Origin: Anaerolineae bacterium | GTDB taxonomy: Bacteria > Chloroflexota > Anaerolineae > Promineifilales > Promineifilaceae | Assembly: GCA_023954475.1 (NCBI GenBank) | Contig: JAMLHW010000002.1 | Coordinates: forward strand, 1-64,000 | Direction of reading: 5' to 3' | DNA: 64,000 nucleotides | Shown: positions 25,228 through 34,251 of the stretch, in pieces | Layout of the letters: every line of letters starts with the position of its first letter | Numbering within the stretch: position 1 is the first letter of the stretch | Notes under the pieces: model-generated | What the model saw: the letters and a program-made list of their open reading frames with translations, nothing else | Told to the model about the DNA's origin: nothing | Databases searched by the model: none | Made by a program: the position numbers and the translations under genes

Positions 25228-28200
25228 ATGACCGAATTGAATATGACACTTCTGGGGGGACTGGGAGTCACGCAGAACGGTTCAGCTGTGCCAGGTTTCG
25301 GCACGCGCAAGGCGATGGCGTTGTTTTGCTATCTCGTCATCGGTCGAAAGTCGTATTCGCGTAGCGCATTGGCTGGACTGCTCTGGGGCGACATGCCGGA
25401 AGCCAACGCACGGATGAATCTGCGTCGCACCTTGTCGCGTTTACGCCCTATCAACTCCCATTTACACATCACGCCCAACGAAATCGGGTTCAACCACGAT
25501 AAACCGTACTACCTCGATGTGGAAGCATTTGAAGCAGCCACTAATGCGTCAAAACGGAGCGACACAGCTGACACAGCACCATTGCGCCAGGCAATCACCC
25601 TGTACAAAGGTGAATTTCTAGATGGTTTTTACGTGCGCAATGCACCGGCGTTTGAAGAATGGACACTGGGCCAACGGGCACGTCTACGCGATCTGGCTGT
25701 GCAAACATTGCACAAGCTCGTCGTCGATTGTGGACAGACAGGCGATTTAGCGGCTGGGATCGATTACGCCAAACAGTTGTTGGCCCATGATCCCTGGCGC
25801 GAGGAAGCGCACCGGCAGTTGATGGAATTGTTGGCGCGGAGTGGGCGGCGCAACGCTGCTTTGCTGCAATATGAAACGTGTCGGCGTGTGTTGTCGGATG
25901 AGTTGGGTGTCGAGCCGACGCCGATTACGCGTGATTTGCATGAGCGGATATTGCACAATCGGTTTGATGCGTTTCTACCGCCGCCGGTTGAGGCGGTTGA
26001 CGAAGTGCGTGTACGGGACGTTTCGGCCGAATCGCCTCCACGCAACGCCGCACCACCCAAACACAACCTCCAACTACCGCTAACCCCACTGTTGGGTCGG
26101 GAAAAAGAACTCGACCTGCTCGATCAACTGCTGGCCGACCCGTACGCACGCGCCATCACGATTCTGGGTCCGGGTGGCATTGGCAAGACACGCATGGCAC
26201 TCGGCATTGCAGAAAACCAGATTCAGGCCGATAGTTTTGCAGATGGGGTGTTCTTCGTCGGGTTGGCGCGGCTGAATTCGGCCGATGAAATTCTCGCTGC
26301 CATCGCCGATGCGCTCAACTTCAGCTTTCATCGGACAGCCGATCAACATGGACAATTGCTCGATTATCTGCGCAACAAAAACTTGCTGCTGATCCTCGAC
26401 AACTTCGAGCATGTGATGGCTGGTGTGACCTTGGTCGAGGACATTCTCAGGGCAAGTCCAAACAGCCAGGTAATTATCACCTCGCGTGAAAAGCTCAACC
26501 GGCAATGGGAGTATCTGTTTCCGCTTGGTGGCTTGAGTTACCCGGAGCTCAATCGGTACGAGGCATTTTCGGCCGAATCGTTACACATGCAATATGACGC
26601 CGTGCAACTGTTCTTGACCTGTGCACGGCGTGCGCGTCCCTCATTTGACGTAACGGCATCGTTGGAACCCATCTTGCGTATCTGCAATCTGATCGAAGGC
26701 ATGCCGTTGGGCATCATTTTATCTGCAACATGGCTGGAGGTGTTGCGACCTGATGAAGTGGTGGAGGAAATTCAGCGAGGACTCGATTTTCTCGAATCAG
26801 AATTGGGCGACATTCCCAGTAGACAGCGCAGTTTGCGGGCGACATTTGCCTATTCTTGGCGTCTACTGAGTGATCGCGAACGCCACATTTTTCAGCAACT
26901 GTCTGTCTTTCAAGGTGGATTTACACGAGTAGCAGCACACGAAGTGACTGGGGCCACGCTGCATGATTTACGGTCGCTGGTGGGCAAATCGTTGTTGACC
27001 ACGGAGTTGGACGGACGTTATCAGATTCATGAATTGTTGCGACAGTTTTCGGCCGAACGATTAGCACAAGATGAAGTAGAACAACAGGAGGCACGCAACC
27101 GCCACGCCACTTACTTCAGCGAATTGATCGAACAGCTCTACACGCGCGTAAAAGGCCCAGAACACAAGCAAATCATGGCGTTGTTTGATGCGGAAAACGC
27201 GAATGCTCGACTGGCATGGCACTGGGCAGTGGAAAATGAGAACAGCCATTGGATCGGACAGATGGTTGAACCACTAAGCCTTTACTATCAGTGGCGTGGA
27301 CTGGCAAACACATTTATCGATGACCTGAAACAGGCCGAAGCGGTGTTTGCGCCATGTGTCGCGTCTGTACCTGATAAGTTGATGTTGATCAAACTGCGCA
27401 CCCACATTGCTGCTCGTACGACGGATTCTGAGTATAAGAAGCAATTGCTGATGGAAAACATTGAATGGCTCAAGGATAGTGTGTTTGCCGACATAGATAC
27501 GAGTGTGATTGAAAGTGACTGCTGGTTTTATTTCGGGGGACTATATGGCCCGTTCGATACAGTTGAACAGAATCTGGCTACAAGAGAACGAAGTGTTCAC
27601 TTAAGCGAGTTGGCAGGAGACGAATGGCGTTTGGCCTTGACGCTGTCTCTGCTATCAACTGATTATTGTTGGTTGGCTGAGTTTGAGAAAGCGGCAGAAT
27701 GTGCCAGGCGAAGTCGGCCGATTGCCGAAAAACTGGGCGATCCATTCCTGCAAAAAGCACAAATGGCATATGAAGCCAATGTTTTGAACTTCATTACGCC
27801 AGCAGCAGAAATGGCCTTCGTCGAGAAAATATGTCGTCGGTATACTGAATTGAACTACGATTTGGGTTCTCTGTTTTCTCCTGCCCCTCAGCAACTCATA
27901 TTTTCCTTGTGTACACAAGGAAAGTATGATGAAGCTCGTGCGGAAATGTTAAAAGGGATCGCGACGATAGAAGCCAGCAATCAGCCGCGTCCGACTGACA
28001 GATCATTGTATGCTATTTCTTCGGTTCATTTTGATGACGGATCATTGACTCATTCTCTGTTGGATGTAGAGGCGCCAGATTCAGGCATGGTTGCGGGTTG
28101 GTTTGAGGCTGCCAGAGGGAGATTAGCCCTGGCCAACGAAAATCGAATTCAAGCGTGCAAGCACTTTGAGCAGAGCCTGACATTTTTACGCGAAGATAAC

Positions 28201-28575
28201 GATCCTTCTGACGAGATTTGGATTGCGGTCGATTCAGCACTTGCCACACGCAATAGAAAAAAACTCCACAATGCGATTGATGGGGTTCTCTCTAAAAAAA
28301 CGTATACATTCGTACAATGGCTACTGCCAGCAGCAGCTTTGACCGTTCTCGAAGCGGGCGATGTCGAAAGAGCGGTTGAGATCTACGCATTGGCGGAGAC
28401 ATATCCAGCAATTGCCAAATCGCTTTGGTATCAGAAGGTGGCGCGAGAGGAGATAGCAGCTTCGGCCGAAAAACTACCCGCACACGTCGTCGCAGCAGCA
28501 CAAGAGCGTGGCCGCAAGTTGGACACACTGCAAACACTCGACCAACTGCGATCAGAGTTGGCTTCAACTCTATAG
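25228..28575 (+). CDS. SARP/BTAD transcriptional regulator with NTPase and TPR domains
   Basis: Of 1115 aa. Domains: OmpR-type winged helix (about 5-90, ending MNLRRTLSRLRP), bacterial transcriptional activation domain BTAD (about 95-240, DPWREEAHRQLMELLARSGRR), STAND/NB-ARC NTPase with Walker A GPGGIGKT near 315 and Walker B LLLILDNFEH near 390, winged-helix relay (RSLVGKSLL), then TPR-like helices to the end. This is the AfsR-like large SARP architecture: a sensor-switch activator held inactive by NTPase/TPR until a ligand or protein binds. The following peptide-binding lipoprotein lies 30 bp downstream and is probably co-transcribed. Six TCGGCCGA copies, mostly Ser-Ala-Glu. Confidence 0.92.
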   Translation: MTELNMTLLGGLGVTQNGSAVPGFGTRKAMALFCYLVIGRKSYSRSALAGLLWGDMPEANARMNLRRTLSRLRPINSHLHITPNEIGFNHDKPYYLDVEAFEAATNASKRSDTADTAPLRQAITLYKGEFLDGFYVRNAPAFEEWTLGQRARLRDLAVQTLHKLVVDCGQTGDLAAGIDYAKQLLAHDPWREEAHRQLMELLARSGRRNAALLQYETCRRVLSDELGVEPTPITRDLHERILHNRFDAFLPPPVEAVDEVRVRDVSAESPPRNAAPPKHNLQLPLTPLLGREKELDLLDQLLADPYARAITILGPGGIGKTRMALGIAENQIQADSFADGVFFVGLARLNSADEILAAIADALNFSFHRTADQHGQLLDYLRNKNLLLILDNFEHVMAGVTLVEDILRASPNSQVIITSREKLNRQWEYLFPLGGLSYPELNRYEAFSAESLHMQYDAVQLFLTCARRARPSFDVTASLEPILRICNLIEGMPLGIILSATWLEVLRPDEVVEEIQRGLDFLESELGDIPSRQRSLRATFAYSWRLLSDRERHIFQQLSVFQGGFTRVAAHEVTGATLHDLRSLVGKSLLTTELDGRYQIHELLRQFSAERLAQDEVEQQEARNRHATYFSELIEQLYTRVKGPEHKQIMALFDAENANARLAWHWAVENENSHWIGQMVEPLSLYYQWRGLANTFIDDLKQAEAVFAPCVASVPDKLMLIKLRTHIAARTTDSEYKKQLLMENIEWLKDSVFADIDTSVIESDCWFYFGGLYGPFDTVEQNLATRERSVHLSELAGDEWRLALTLSLLSTDYCWLAEFEKAAECARRSRPIAEKLGDPFLQKAQMAYEANVLNFITPAAEMAFVEKICRRYTELNYDLGSLFSPAPQQLIFSLCTQGKYDEARAEMLKGIATIEASNQPRPTDRSLYAISSVHFDDGSLTHSLLDVEAPDSGMVAGWFEAARGRLALANENRIQACKHFEQSLTFLREDNDPSDEIWIAVDSALATRNRKKLHNAIDGVLSKKTYTFVQWLLPAAALTVLEAGDVERAVEIYALAETYPAIAKSLWYQKVAREEIAASAEKLPAHVVAAAQERGRKLDTLQTLDQLRSELASTL

Positions 28576-28605
28576 ACCGATTCGCGGTTTATCTGGAGGA
28601 TTACA

Positions 28606-30459
28606 ATGCAAAAGAAGTGGAGAATGAACAAGTTCCCCATTATTTTCACAGTTCTGGCAATCATTGTTTTGCTTGCTGTCGCATGTGACAGCACACAGCA
28701 GATGGTTGAAACAACTCCCGTTGAGCGTGGTGTCGTGACGAGTGAACCAATTATAGAAGAGGACACAAGCGTTGCCGCGAAACAAAATGGCATCACAGTC
28801 ACGCCAATACCAACCCCTGCCGCTCCAATCACACATTATGGTGCACCTAGCGGAGCCGTCTACACCTTTGATCCGCAGAAATCAACGGACGTTTATTCGG
28901 GTAACTATATCGAAAACCTCTTTGTCCATTTGACCGCTTTCGACTCTGCAACGGCTGAAATCTTACCTGAAGCGGCAACTGCGTGGGAGATCAGCGAAGA
29001 CGGGCTCATCTACACCTTTGATATTCGCACTGATATTCCCTGGGTTTATCACAACCCTGACACGGGTGAGACAATGCAGGAGGTGGACGGCGACGGAAAC
29101 CTACGTTTCGTTACAGCGCACGATTTTGTTTATAGCATTAAACGTGCCTGTCACCCTGAACACGGTTCGCCGGCGAGTAACGCAATCGCGCCACTGATAA
29201 AGGGGTGCGAAGAATTGCTGTATGTCGAGGATATTGAAGGTGTTTCGGCCGAAATGATCGATGCTGTCGGCGTGTCAGCACCGGTAGACGACAAGCTAAT
29301 CATTGAATTGGCTGAGCCTGCAGGCTTTTTTCTCTCTATGACACCGTTATCAGTTTTAGCCGCAGCGCCAAAATGGGCAATCGAAAAACACGGCGATGAT
29401 TGGGTCACTCCCGGACTAATCGTGACTAGCGGCAATTACATGCTGGAGAAATACGTTCCTGACATTCGCACTGTACTGCGGCGCAATCCGCTCATGCCCG
29501 AAGACATGCGTGGCAGTGGCAACATTGAGCTTTTTGTCAGCAATGTGGTTGAGGACTTAGGCACAGCCTATGCTTTATGGCAAAAAGGTGAAATTGAGCA
29601 ATCCGGTATCCCGGAAGGAGAAATAGAAGCCCATCTGGCAAACTTTCCGGATGAAGTAGTCTTCATTGGCAGTCTGGCTACGTCGTTCTTTGGATTTCGC
29701 ACCGATAAGCCACCTTTTGACAACGTTGATGTGCGCCGTGCTTTTTCAGCCGCATACGACCGCGAAGCCCATGTCGCTGTTTTGCTTGAGGGCCTGGGTT
29801 TGCCCATGATTCATTTGGCACCGCCGGGCATCTATGGGGCACCTCCAATCGACGAGGTGGGCGTTGGTACCAATATCGAATATGCACAGGAGCGGCTGGC
29901 CGCCGCCGGGTACCCGAATTGTGAAGGTTTTCCGCCGGTCACAATGTTGACTTATGATGGTGACCCTCCCGTGAGAATGGTCGAATTTGCCCAGGCACAA
30001 TGGTCAGAGAATCTGGGCTGTGAAATCGATCTGATACAAATCCAGCAACTGCAATTCTTGGAAATGATCACCGTTCTCGGCGATGATGATCCAACACTCG
30101 CCCCGCATATATTTACACTCGGCTGGGGTGCTGATTATGCCGACGAGAATAATTGGGTCGGTGATTTGCTGTCATGTACAGGGTTCAACCATGCCAAAAG
30201 GCTGTGTGACGAAATCGACGAGATGATTGAAGCGGCACGCATTGAAACTGCTCCGGAGAAGCGCATCGCACTCTACCGGCAAATCGAAGAAGCATTCTTT
30301 GGCAAGGAAGGCTTGTTTCCCATCATGCCGACCTCGACGAGCATCAATCAGTGGGCGCGACACACCTGGCTCGACAGCAGTTACGCGCTGATTGGTGGTG
30401 ATCAGTGGCAGAACTGGACCATTGATCGGGAGGCGCAGTTGGCAGCACGTGGAGAGTGA
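28606..30459 (+). CDS. Family 5 extracellular solute-binding lipoprotein (peptide/oligopeptide type)
   Basis: Of 617 aa. GGAGG six bases before the ATG. Signal peptide with lipobox LLAVAC, then an SBP_bac_5 domain (about 70-560): YTFDPQKSTDVYSGNYIENL, LPEAATAWEISEDGLIYTFDIR, DVRRAFSAAYDRE. These proteins bind peptides, nickel chelates or oligosaccharides for ABC importers. No permease or ATPase genes accompany it. Its position right after the SARP regulator suggests it may sense a peptide rather than import it; inference. Confidence 0.9.
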   Translation: MQKKWRMNKFPIIFTVLAIIVLLAVACDSTQQMVETTPVERGVVTSEPIIEEDTSVAAKQNGITVTPIPTPAAPITHYGAPSGAVYTFDPQKSTDVYSGNYIENLFVHLTAFDSATAEILPEAATAWEISEDGLIYTFDIRTDIPWVYHNPDTGETMQEVDGDGNLRFVTAHDFVYSIKRACHPEHGSPASNAIAPLIKGCEELLYVEDIEGVSAEMIDAVGVSAPVDDKLIIELAEPAGFFLSMTPLSVLAAAPKWAIEKHGDDWVTPGLIVTSGNYMLEKYVPDIRTVLRRNPLMPEDMRGSGNIELFVSNVVEDLGTAYALWQKGEIEQSGIPEGEIEAHLANFPDEVVFIGSLATSFFGFRTDKPPFDNVDVRRAFSAAYDREAHVAVLLEGLGLPMIHLAPPGIYGAPPIDEVGVGTNIEYAQERLAAAGYPNCEGFPPVTMLTYDGDPPVRMVEFAQAQWSENLGCEIDLIQIQQLQFLEMITVLGDDDPTLAPHIFTLGWGADYADENNWVGDLLSCTGFNHAKRLCDEIDEMIEAARIETAPEKRIALYRQIEEAFFGKEGLFPIMPTSTSINQWARHTWLDSSYALIGGDQWQNWTIDREAQLAARGE

Positions 30460-30460
30460 A

Positions 30461-30538
30461 CGACAATAATCCGGAATTGACAACTTTCCTGAGATTGTCA
30501 TCTTTGCTCACGTGATTTATGCTATTATATTATTGTCG
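30461..30538. repeat. 10-bp inverted repeat behind SBP gene
   Basis: CGACAATAAT at 30461-30470, immediately after the SBP stop, is complementary to 30529-30538. A smaller pair TGACAA/TTGTCA lies inside. Together they could fold into a long branched stem at the 3' end of the SARP-SBP transcript; the TA-rich inner flank (GATTTATGCTATTATATT) could also hold a promoter. Confidence 0.35.
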
Positions 30539-30670
30539 GTATTCGGCCGATACATATCATTCGCAGAGGATTGACAGTAACTTCCCAGAAAAGCGCGGCA
30601 GACCCCTGAGGTCTTTTCCCCGGAAATTTGAGAAGATACAATTTGCACGCTATCTGATAAGGCAAAAGCG

Positions 30671-31291
30671 ATGTTTTCTGAACTCACACCACCCAAACAA
30701 CGTGCCAACCAACCCACATGGGAGATTGCCGCACTCTATCCGACCCAGGGCAACTGGCCCGAAAGCGAGTACCTGCGATTGGAGGGTAATCAGCTCATCG
30801 AATACGATAACGGCTTTGTGGAGTTTCTCGAAATACCAACACCCTTTCATCAATTCATCCTTTCGCTGCTCAATGATTTGTTCAAAAGCTGGGTGTAGGC
30901 ACATGCGCGGGGCTACGTTCTCTTTTCACCGCTACCATTGCAAGTCGAGCCACGCCATTACCGCGAGCCGGACTTGATGTTTGTAGCAGCCGAACACGCT
31001 GACTGGATCGAAGCGCAGCGCCTGGTTGGGGCTGACCTGGTGGTGGAAGTGGTTAGCGGCGACCGCGAGCGCGACTTCGTCGACAAACGGGCCGACTATG
31101 CCCGGCTCGGCGTCGCCGAATATTGGATTGTTGATCCACGTGACGAGCAGATTCACGTGTTGACGCTGGCTGACGACTCGTATGCTGTTCACGGAGTTTT
31201 TGGCCGCAACGAAACTGCTTCATCTGTATTGCTCGCCGGCTTTTCGGCCGATGTCAATGCCGTTTTTGATGCAGGTCAATTGCCGTCGTAA
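30671..31291 (+). pseudogene. Uma2-family endonuclease-fold gene interrupted by an in-frame TAG
   Basis: Codons 1-75 (MFSELTPPK to LFKSWV) and codons 77-206 (AHARGYVLFSPLPL onward) are in the same frame, separated only by TAG at 30896-30898. Read through, the protein is about 205 aa with complete Uma2 (DUF820) features: YREPDLMFV, ADLVVEVVSGDRE, DKRADYARLGVAEYWIVDP, the PD-(D/E)xK-like core. Function of the family is unsettled. The single amber (for example from CAG) makes this a recent pseudogene, a sequencing error, or a suppressed stop. Confidence 0.8.
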
Positions 31292-31297
31292 CGTTGC

Positions 31298-32437
31298 CTA
31301 AATGTCTTGTGGACGCTCGCCGTAATATTGGTAATAGTTGGCTCGGATCGTGCCGTTGTACAATTTGCGCACGCGATCAGGACGAGAGCGGTGGAAATAA
31401 TCGGGGAATTTCTCGTCGGCCGTGAAGACGTAGATCGACCACCCCTTTTTCTTGCGGAACATTTTGTTGAGTGCAATATAGATTTGATTGATGTCGCGGA
31501 AGTCAGCCATGCGCATACCATAGGGTGGATTGGTGATGACAATGCCGTATTGCTTGTCGATCCACAGATCTTTGACGTCTTTTGGGGTAAAGACGATGTC
31601 GTCGCCGACACCAGCTAATACGGCATTGTGCCGGGCGATTTCGATAACGGTCGGATCCATGTCGTAGCCGAAGAGTTGGGGTTTATCGAAGGGGATGATG
31701 GCGGATTCCGCCGAATCCCGTGCTTGTTGCCACCGTTTTCGGCCGATGACCGGCCAACGTTCCGACGCAAACGTGCGCTGCAAACCAGGTGCACGATTGC
31801 GAGCCATCAGTGCCGCTTCAATCAGGATCGTGCCGGATCCGCACATCGGATCGATCAACAAGCGATCCCTATCCCAAAAACTGAGCTTGACCAGTGCGGC
31901 TGCCAATGTCTCCTTGAGCGGCGCTTCACCTGCATCTTCACGGTAGCCACGGCGATGCAGCCCACTGCCCGATGTGTCAATGGTCAACAACGCCGTGTCT
32001 TTCAAAAGCGACACCTGAATTGTGTATTCGGCACCGGTCTCGGCAAACCAGTCGATTTGATACCGTTCTTTGAGTCGCTCGACAACTGCCTTTTTGACGA
32101 TGGCCTGGCAGCTACGCACGCTGAACAGTTCTGATTTGACCGATTTGCCGGTAACTGTGAACTGACCGTCGCGGGTGATCCACGCCTCCCACGGCAACGC
32201 CTTCGTCTGTTCAAACAGGGCTTCAAACGTCGTGGCGGGAAACTCACCGACCTTGATGCGCACGCGATCGGCGCAGCGCAGCCATAAATTGGCGCGGGGA
32301 ATATCTTCCAATGTCGCGTCAAACTCGACGCGTCCCGGCAATACGTCGATATTGGCAAAGCCGAGATCGATCAACTCCAGTTTCACCAGTTTTTCGAGAC
32401 CAATTTTGGTCGTGGCAATTAAGCGGAATGAAAGCAT
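31298..32437 (-). CDS. THUMP-domain rRNA methyltransferase (RlmL N-terminal-like/YpsC)
   Basis: Of 379 aa. N-terminal ferredoxin-like/THUMP region (about 1-155), then a Rossmann methyltransferase with LLIDPMCGSGTILIEAAL (SAM loop), YDMDPTVIEIARHNA, and catalytic VITNPPYG. This is the layout of the enzymes making N2-methylguanosine in 23S rRNA (position 2445 in E. coli). The final residues GERPQDI are at the stop 7 bp from the Uma2 end (convergent). Specific position in rRNA is inferred by homology. Confidence 0.88.
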   Translation of the reverse strand: MLSFRLIATTKIGLEKLVKLELIDLGFANIDVLPGRVEFDATLEDIPRANLWLRCADRVRIKVGEFPATTFEALFEQTKALPWEAWITRDGQFTVTGKSVKSELFSVRSCQAIVKKAVVERLKERYQIDWFAETGAEYTIQVSLLKDTALLTIDTSGSGLHRRGYREDAGEAPLKETLAAALVKLSFWDRDRLLIDPMCGSGTILIEAALMARNRAPGLQRTFASERWPVIGRKRWQQARDSAESAIIPFDKPQLFGYDMDPTVIEIARHNAVLAGVGDDIVFTPKDVKDLWIDKQYGIVITNPPYGMRMADFRDINQIYIALNKMFRKKKGWSIYVFTADEKFPDYFHRSRPDRVRKLYNGTIRANYYQYYGERPQDI

Positions 32438-32552
32438 ACAGGACTATAGTCGATGTGGCCTGGTGTGTAAAGAGTGAAAAGGATGAGGGATGAAGGCGGA
32501 AGTTTGTGGTAAGGTAGTAGCTGCAATTGATAGTTGTGCATAATAATTTCTA

Positions 32553-32590
32553 TTGACAATACTGTATGTAATACAGTATAATATCAAACA
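32553..32590 (+). promoter_or_regulatory. Consensus promoter with palindromic operator; leaderless padR start
   Basis: TTGACA at 32553-32558 and TATAAT at 32577-32582, both perfect consensus, with an 18-bp spacer. The spacer and first part of the -10 form a perfect palindrome: ATACTGTAT (32559-32567), GTA, ATACAGTAT (32571-32579). The ATG begins at 32590, only seven bases after the -10, so the mRNA should be leaderless. A repressor on the palindrome would block RNA polymerase directly, fitting PadR autorepression. Confidence 0.85.
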
Positions 32591-32946
32591 TGGCAAAACA
32601 ACCGGACAAAGAAGCACTGTATGATAATCTGTCACTCGAACTACGCCGTGGAGCGCTGGTACTTGCCGTGTTGAGTCAACTGCGTCAGGAAGAGTATGGC
32701 TATTCGCTGAAACAGAATCTTGATGCGCGTGGCATGAGCATCAACGAAGGTACGCTGTATCCTCTGCTGCGCCGTCTGGAAAAACAGGGTTTGTTGAGCA
32801 GTGACTGGCGCGTGATCGACGATGCTCGCCCACGCCGCTACTATCAGATCAGTCCGGTCGGTGAAATGATGTTGAGCAATCTGACCCAGGAATGGCATAA
32901 TCTTGTGCAGACGATGGATCGATTGCTGCTGGCGAAAGGTGGGTGA
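32590..32946 (+). CDS. PadR-family transcriptional repressor
   Basis: Of 118 aa. LRRGALVLAVLSQLRQEEYGYSL, then NEGTLYPLLRRLEKQGLL and RPRRYYQISPVG is the PadR winged helix; a C-terminal helix pair gives the dimer. The ATG has no Shine-Dalgarno sequence and lies at the presumed transcription start. Its stop overlaps the start region of the HAAS membrane protein, so the two are coupled; PadR plus HAAS is a known pairing in Gram-positives and Chloroflexota. Confidence 0.92.
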   Translation: MAKQPDKEALYDNLSLELRRGALVLAVLSQLRQEEYGYSLKQNLDARGMSINEGTLYPLLRRLEKQGLLSSDWRVIDDARPRRYYQISPVGEMMLSNLTQEWHNLVQTMDRLLLAKGG

Positions 32947-32951
32947 ATACG

Positions 32952-33911
32952 ATGACGATGACTGCAAATGAAATGATCGAACGCTATGTCCATGAGGTGG
33001 GGCGGCAGTTGCCGCGCAAAGGCCGCAACGACATTGAACGGGAATTGCGCTCGCTGCTGCAAGATGCGGTTGATGAGCGGGCTGGTGATGGGCAGCCGAC
33101 TGAATTGACTGCGACAAAAGTATTGCTCGATTTCGGGCCGCCGGAACAAATGGCCGCGCAGTATCACGCGACTCAATACGTGATTGGGCCACAGCTCTAT
33201 CCGTTTTACCGTTTTGTCGCGACGATTGTGTTGAGCGTGATGGCAGTTTTGTACCTCGTATTGATGATCTTGACGCTCGTGACGGGCAATTCGGCCGATA
33301 CCGCTTCTGTCATCTGGAACTTCCTGCTCGAATTTGCCCAGGCCGCAGTTATCAGTCTCGGCGTGATCACATTGATTTTTGCCGGTATTGAGCGTGTCTG
33401 GGGCGGCGAAATTGTTATCGATGGCGATTCGGCCGAATGGGATCCGCACGATTTGCCGCCGGTCGATGATCCCGATCGTATCAATCGGTTCGAGCAGGTA
33501 GCCGGCATTATTGCCACCATTGTCTTCGTCGGCATATTCCTCGTCTTGATTCGGCCCGACGGTGTTTTGGCACCGTTCATCGCGCCGGGCTTCCGCTCAG
33601 TGATTCCGTTGATTATTGTCTCTACAGCTATCGAAGTGATGCTCAAGTTCATCGTCGTCTGGCAAGGGCGCTGGACGCGTATGACGCGTACTCTGGAAAT
33701 AGGGTCTGAGTTGTTTGGACTTTACGTCCTCGTGCAAATTTTGACCGTCGGTGCCATCACAACCATTGATTTCCTAAACTGGGTGATTCGACTGGCGTTG
33801 TTTGTTGCGCTGGTTGTCGATGCGATTGGCATTGTGGTCAAAGTTGTCAAGCTCATTTTCGGCCGAAAATTCCGGCCACAGTGGCATAACGCCGTCAAGC
33901 CGTCATCATAG
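32952..33911 (+). CDS. HAAS-domain membrane protein coupled to PadR
   Basis: Of 319 aa from ATG 32952; a GTG at 32943 overlapping the padR stop is the alternative. Residues about 5-75 are the helical HAAS signalling domain (IERYVHEVGRQLPRKGRNDIERELRSLL). Then about six membrane helices (for example 92-112, 128-150, 184-203, 215-233, 250-300) with a polar loop WDPHDLPPVDDPDRINRFEQ. Likely senses envelope or membrane state and relays to PadR by an unknown route; inference from pairing. Confidence 0.8.
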   Translation: MTMTANEMIERYVHEVGRQLPRKGRNDIERELRSLLQDAVDERAGDGQPTELTATKVLLDFGPPEQMAAQYHATQYVIGPQLYPFYRFVATIVLSVMAVLYLVLMILTLVTGNSADTASVIWNFLLEFAQAAVISLGVITLIFAGIERVWGGEIVIDGDSAEWDPHDLPPVDDPDRINRFEQVAGIIATIVFVGIFLVLIRPDGVLAPFIAPGFRSVIPLIIVSTAIEVMLKFIVVWQGRWTRMTRTLEIGSELFGLYVLVQILTVGAITTIDFLNWVIRLALFVALVVDAIGIVVKVVKLIFGRKFRPQWHNAVKPSS

Positions 33912-34045
33912 CGAGTAGATAAAGACGTCGTTTTCCAGCCCTCTTGTATGCGTATCATAAAAACTGCGTGATTGATTTCGTGTCGAGTTGCGCAGCCGGG
34001 TTGATGTGCTTATACTTAACCACGTTAACAACATAAATAGTTGAT

Positions 34046-34156
34046 ACTTATCCAGAGCAGTGGAGGGACCAGCCCGTTGAAACTGCGGCAACCCCCAGGC
34101 AAACAGTGATTTGTCGGGAAGGTGCTAATTCTGGCAGCGTTTGCTGGTAGATAAGT
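34046..34156 (+). ncRNA. SAM-I (S-box) riboswitch aptamer
   Basis: P1 strands ACTTATC (34046-34052) and GATAAGT (34150-34156) enclose the conserved S-box elements: AGAGCAGTGGAGGGACC, GCCCGTTGAAAC, GCGGCAACC, and AAGGTGCTAATTCTGGCAGC. All hallmark positions of the four-way junction aptamer are present. It sits directly upstream of an intrinsic terminator and metK, the standard arrangement in which S-adenosylmethionine binding stops transcription. Confidence 0.95.
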
Positions 34157-34176
34157 CAGGTAGTTATTTACACGAC

Positions 34177-34210
34177 GCCTCTTGCCCACCAGCAAGAGGC
34201 TTTTTTGTTT
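34177..34210 (+). terminator. Riboswitch-controlled intrinsic terminator before metK
   Basis: GCCTCTTGC (34177-34185) pairs with GCAAGAGGC (34192-34200) around a 6-nt loop, followed by TTTTTTGTTTG. It is the expression platform of the SAM-I riboswitch. Confidence 0.9.
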
Positions 34211-34251
34211 GTCCATAATCAATCTGCCGAGTGGCAGCGGAGGTTTTTTTG

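Noticed and set aside
28606-30459. Complete peptide ABC importer
   Set aside because: Only the binding protein is present; no permease or ATPase genes are adjacent.
34231-34251. GTG start giving a longer MetK
   Set aside because: It would place the GGAGG ribosome site inside the gene; ATG 34252 has ideal spacing and gives the family N-terminus.
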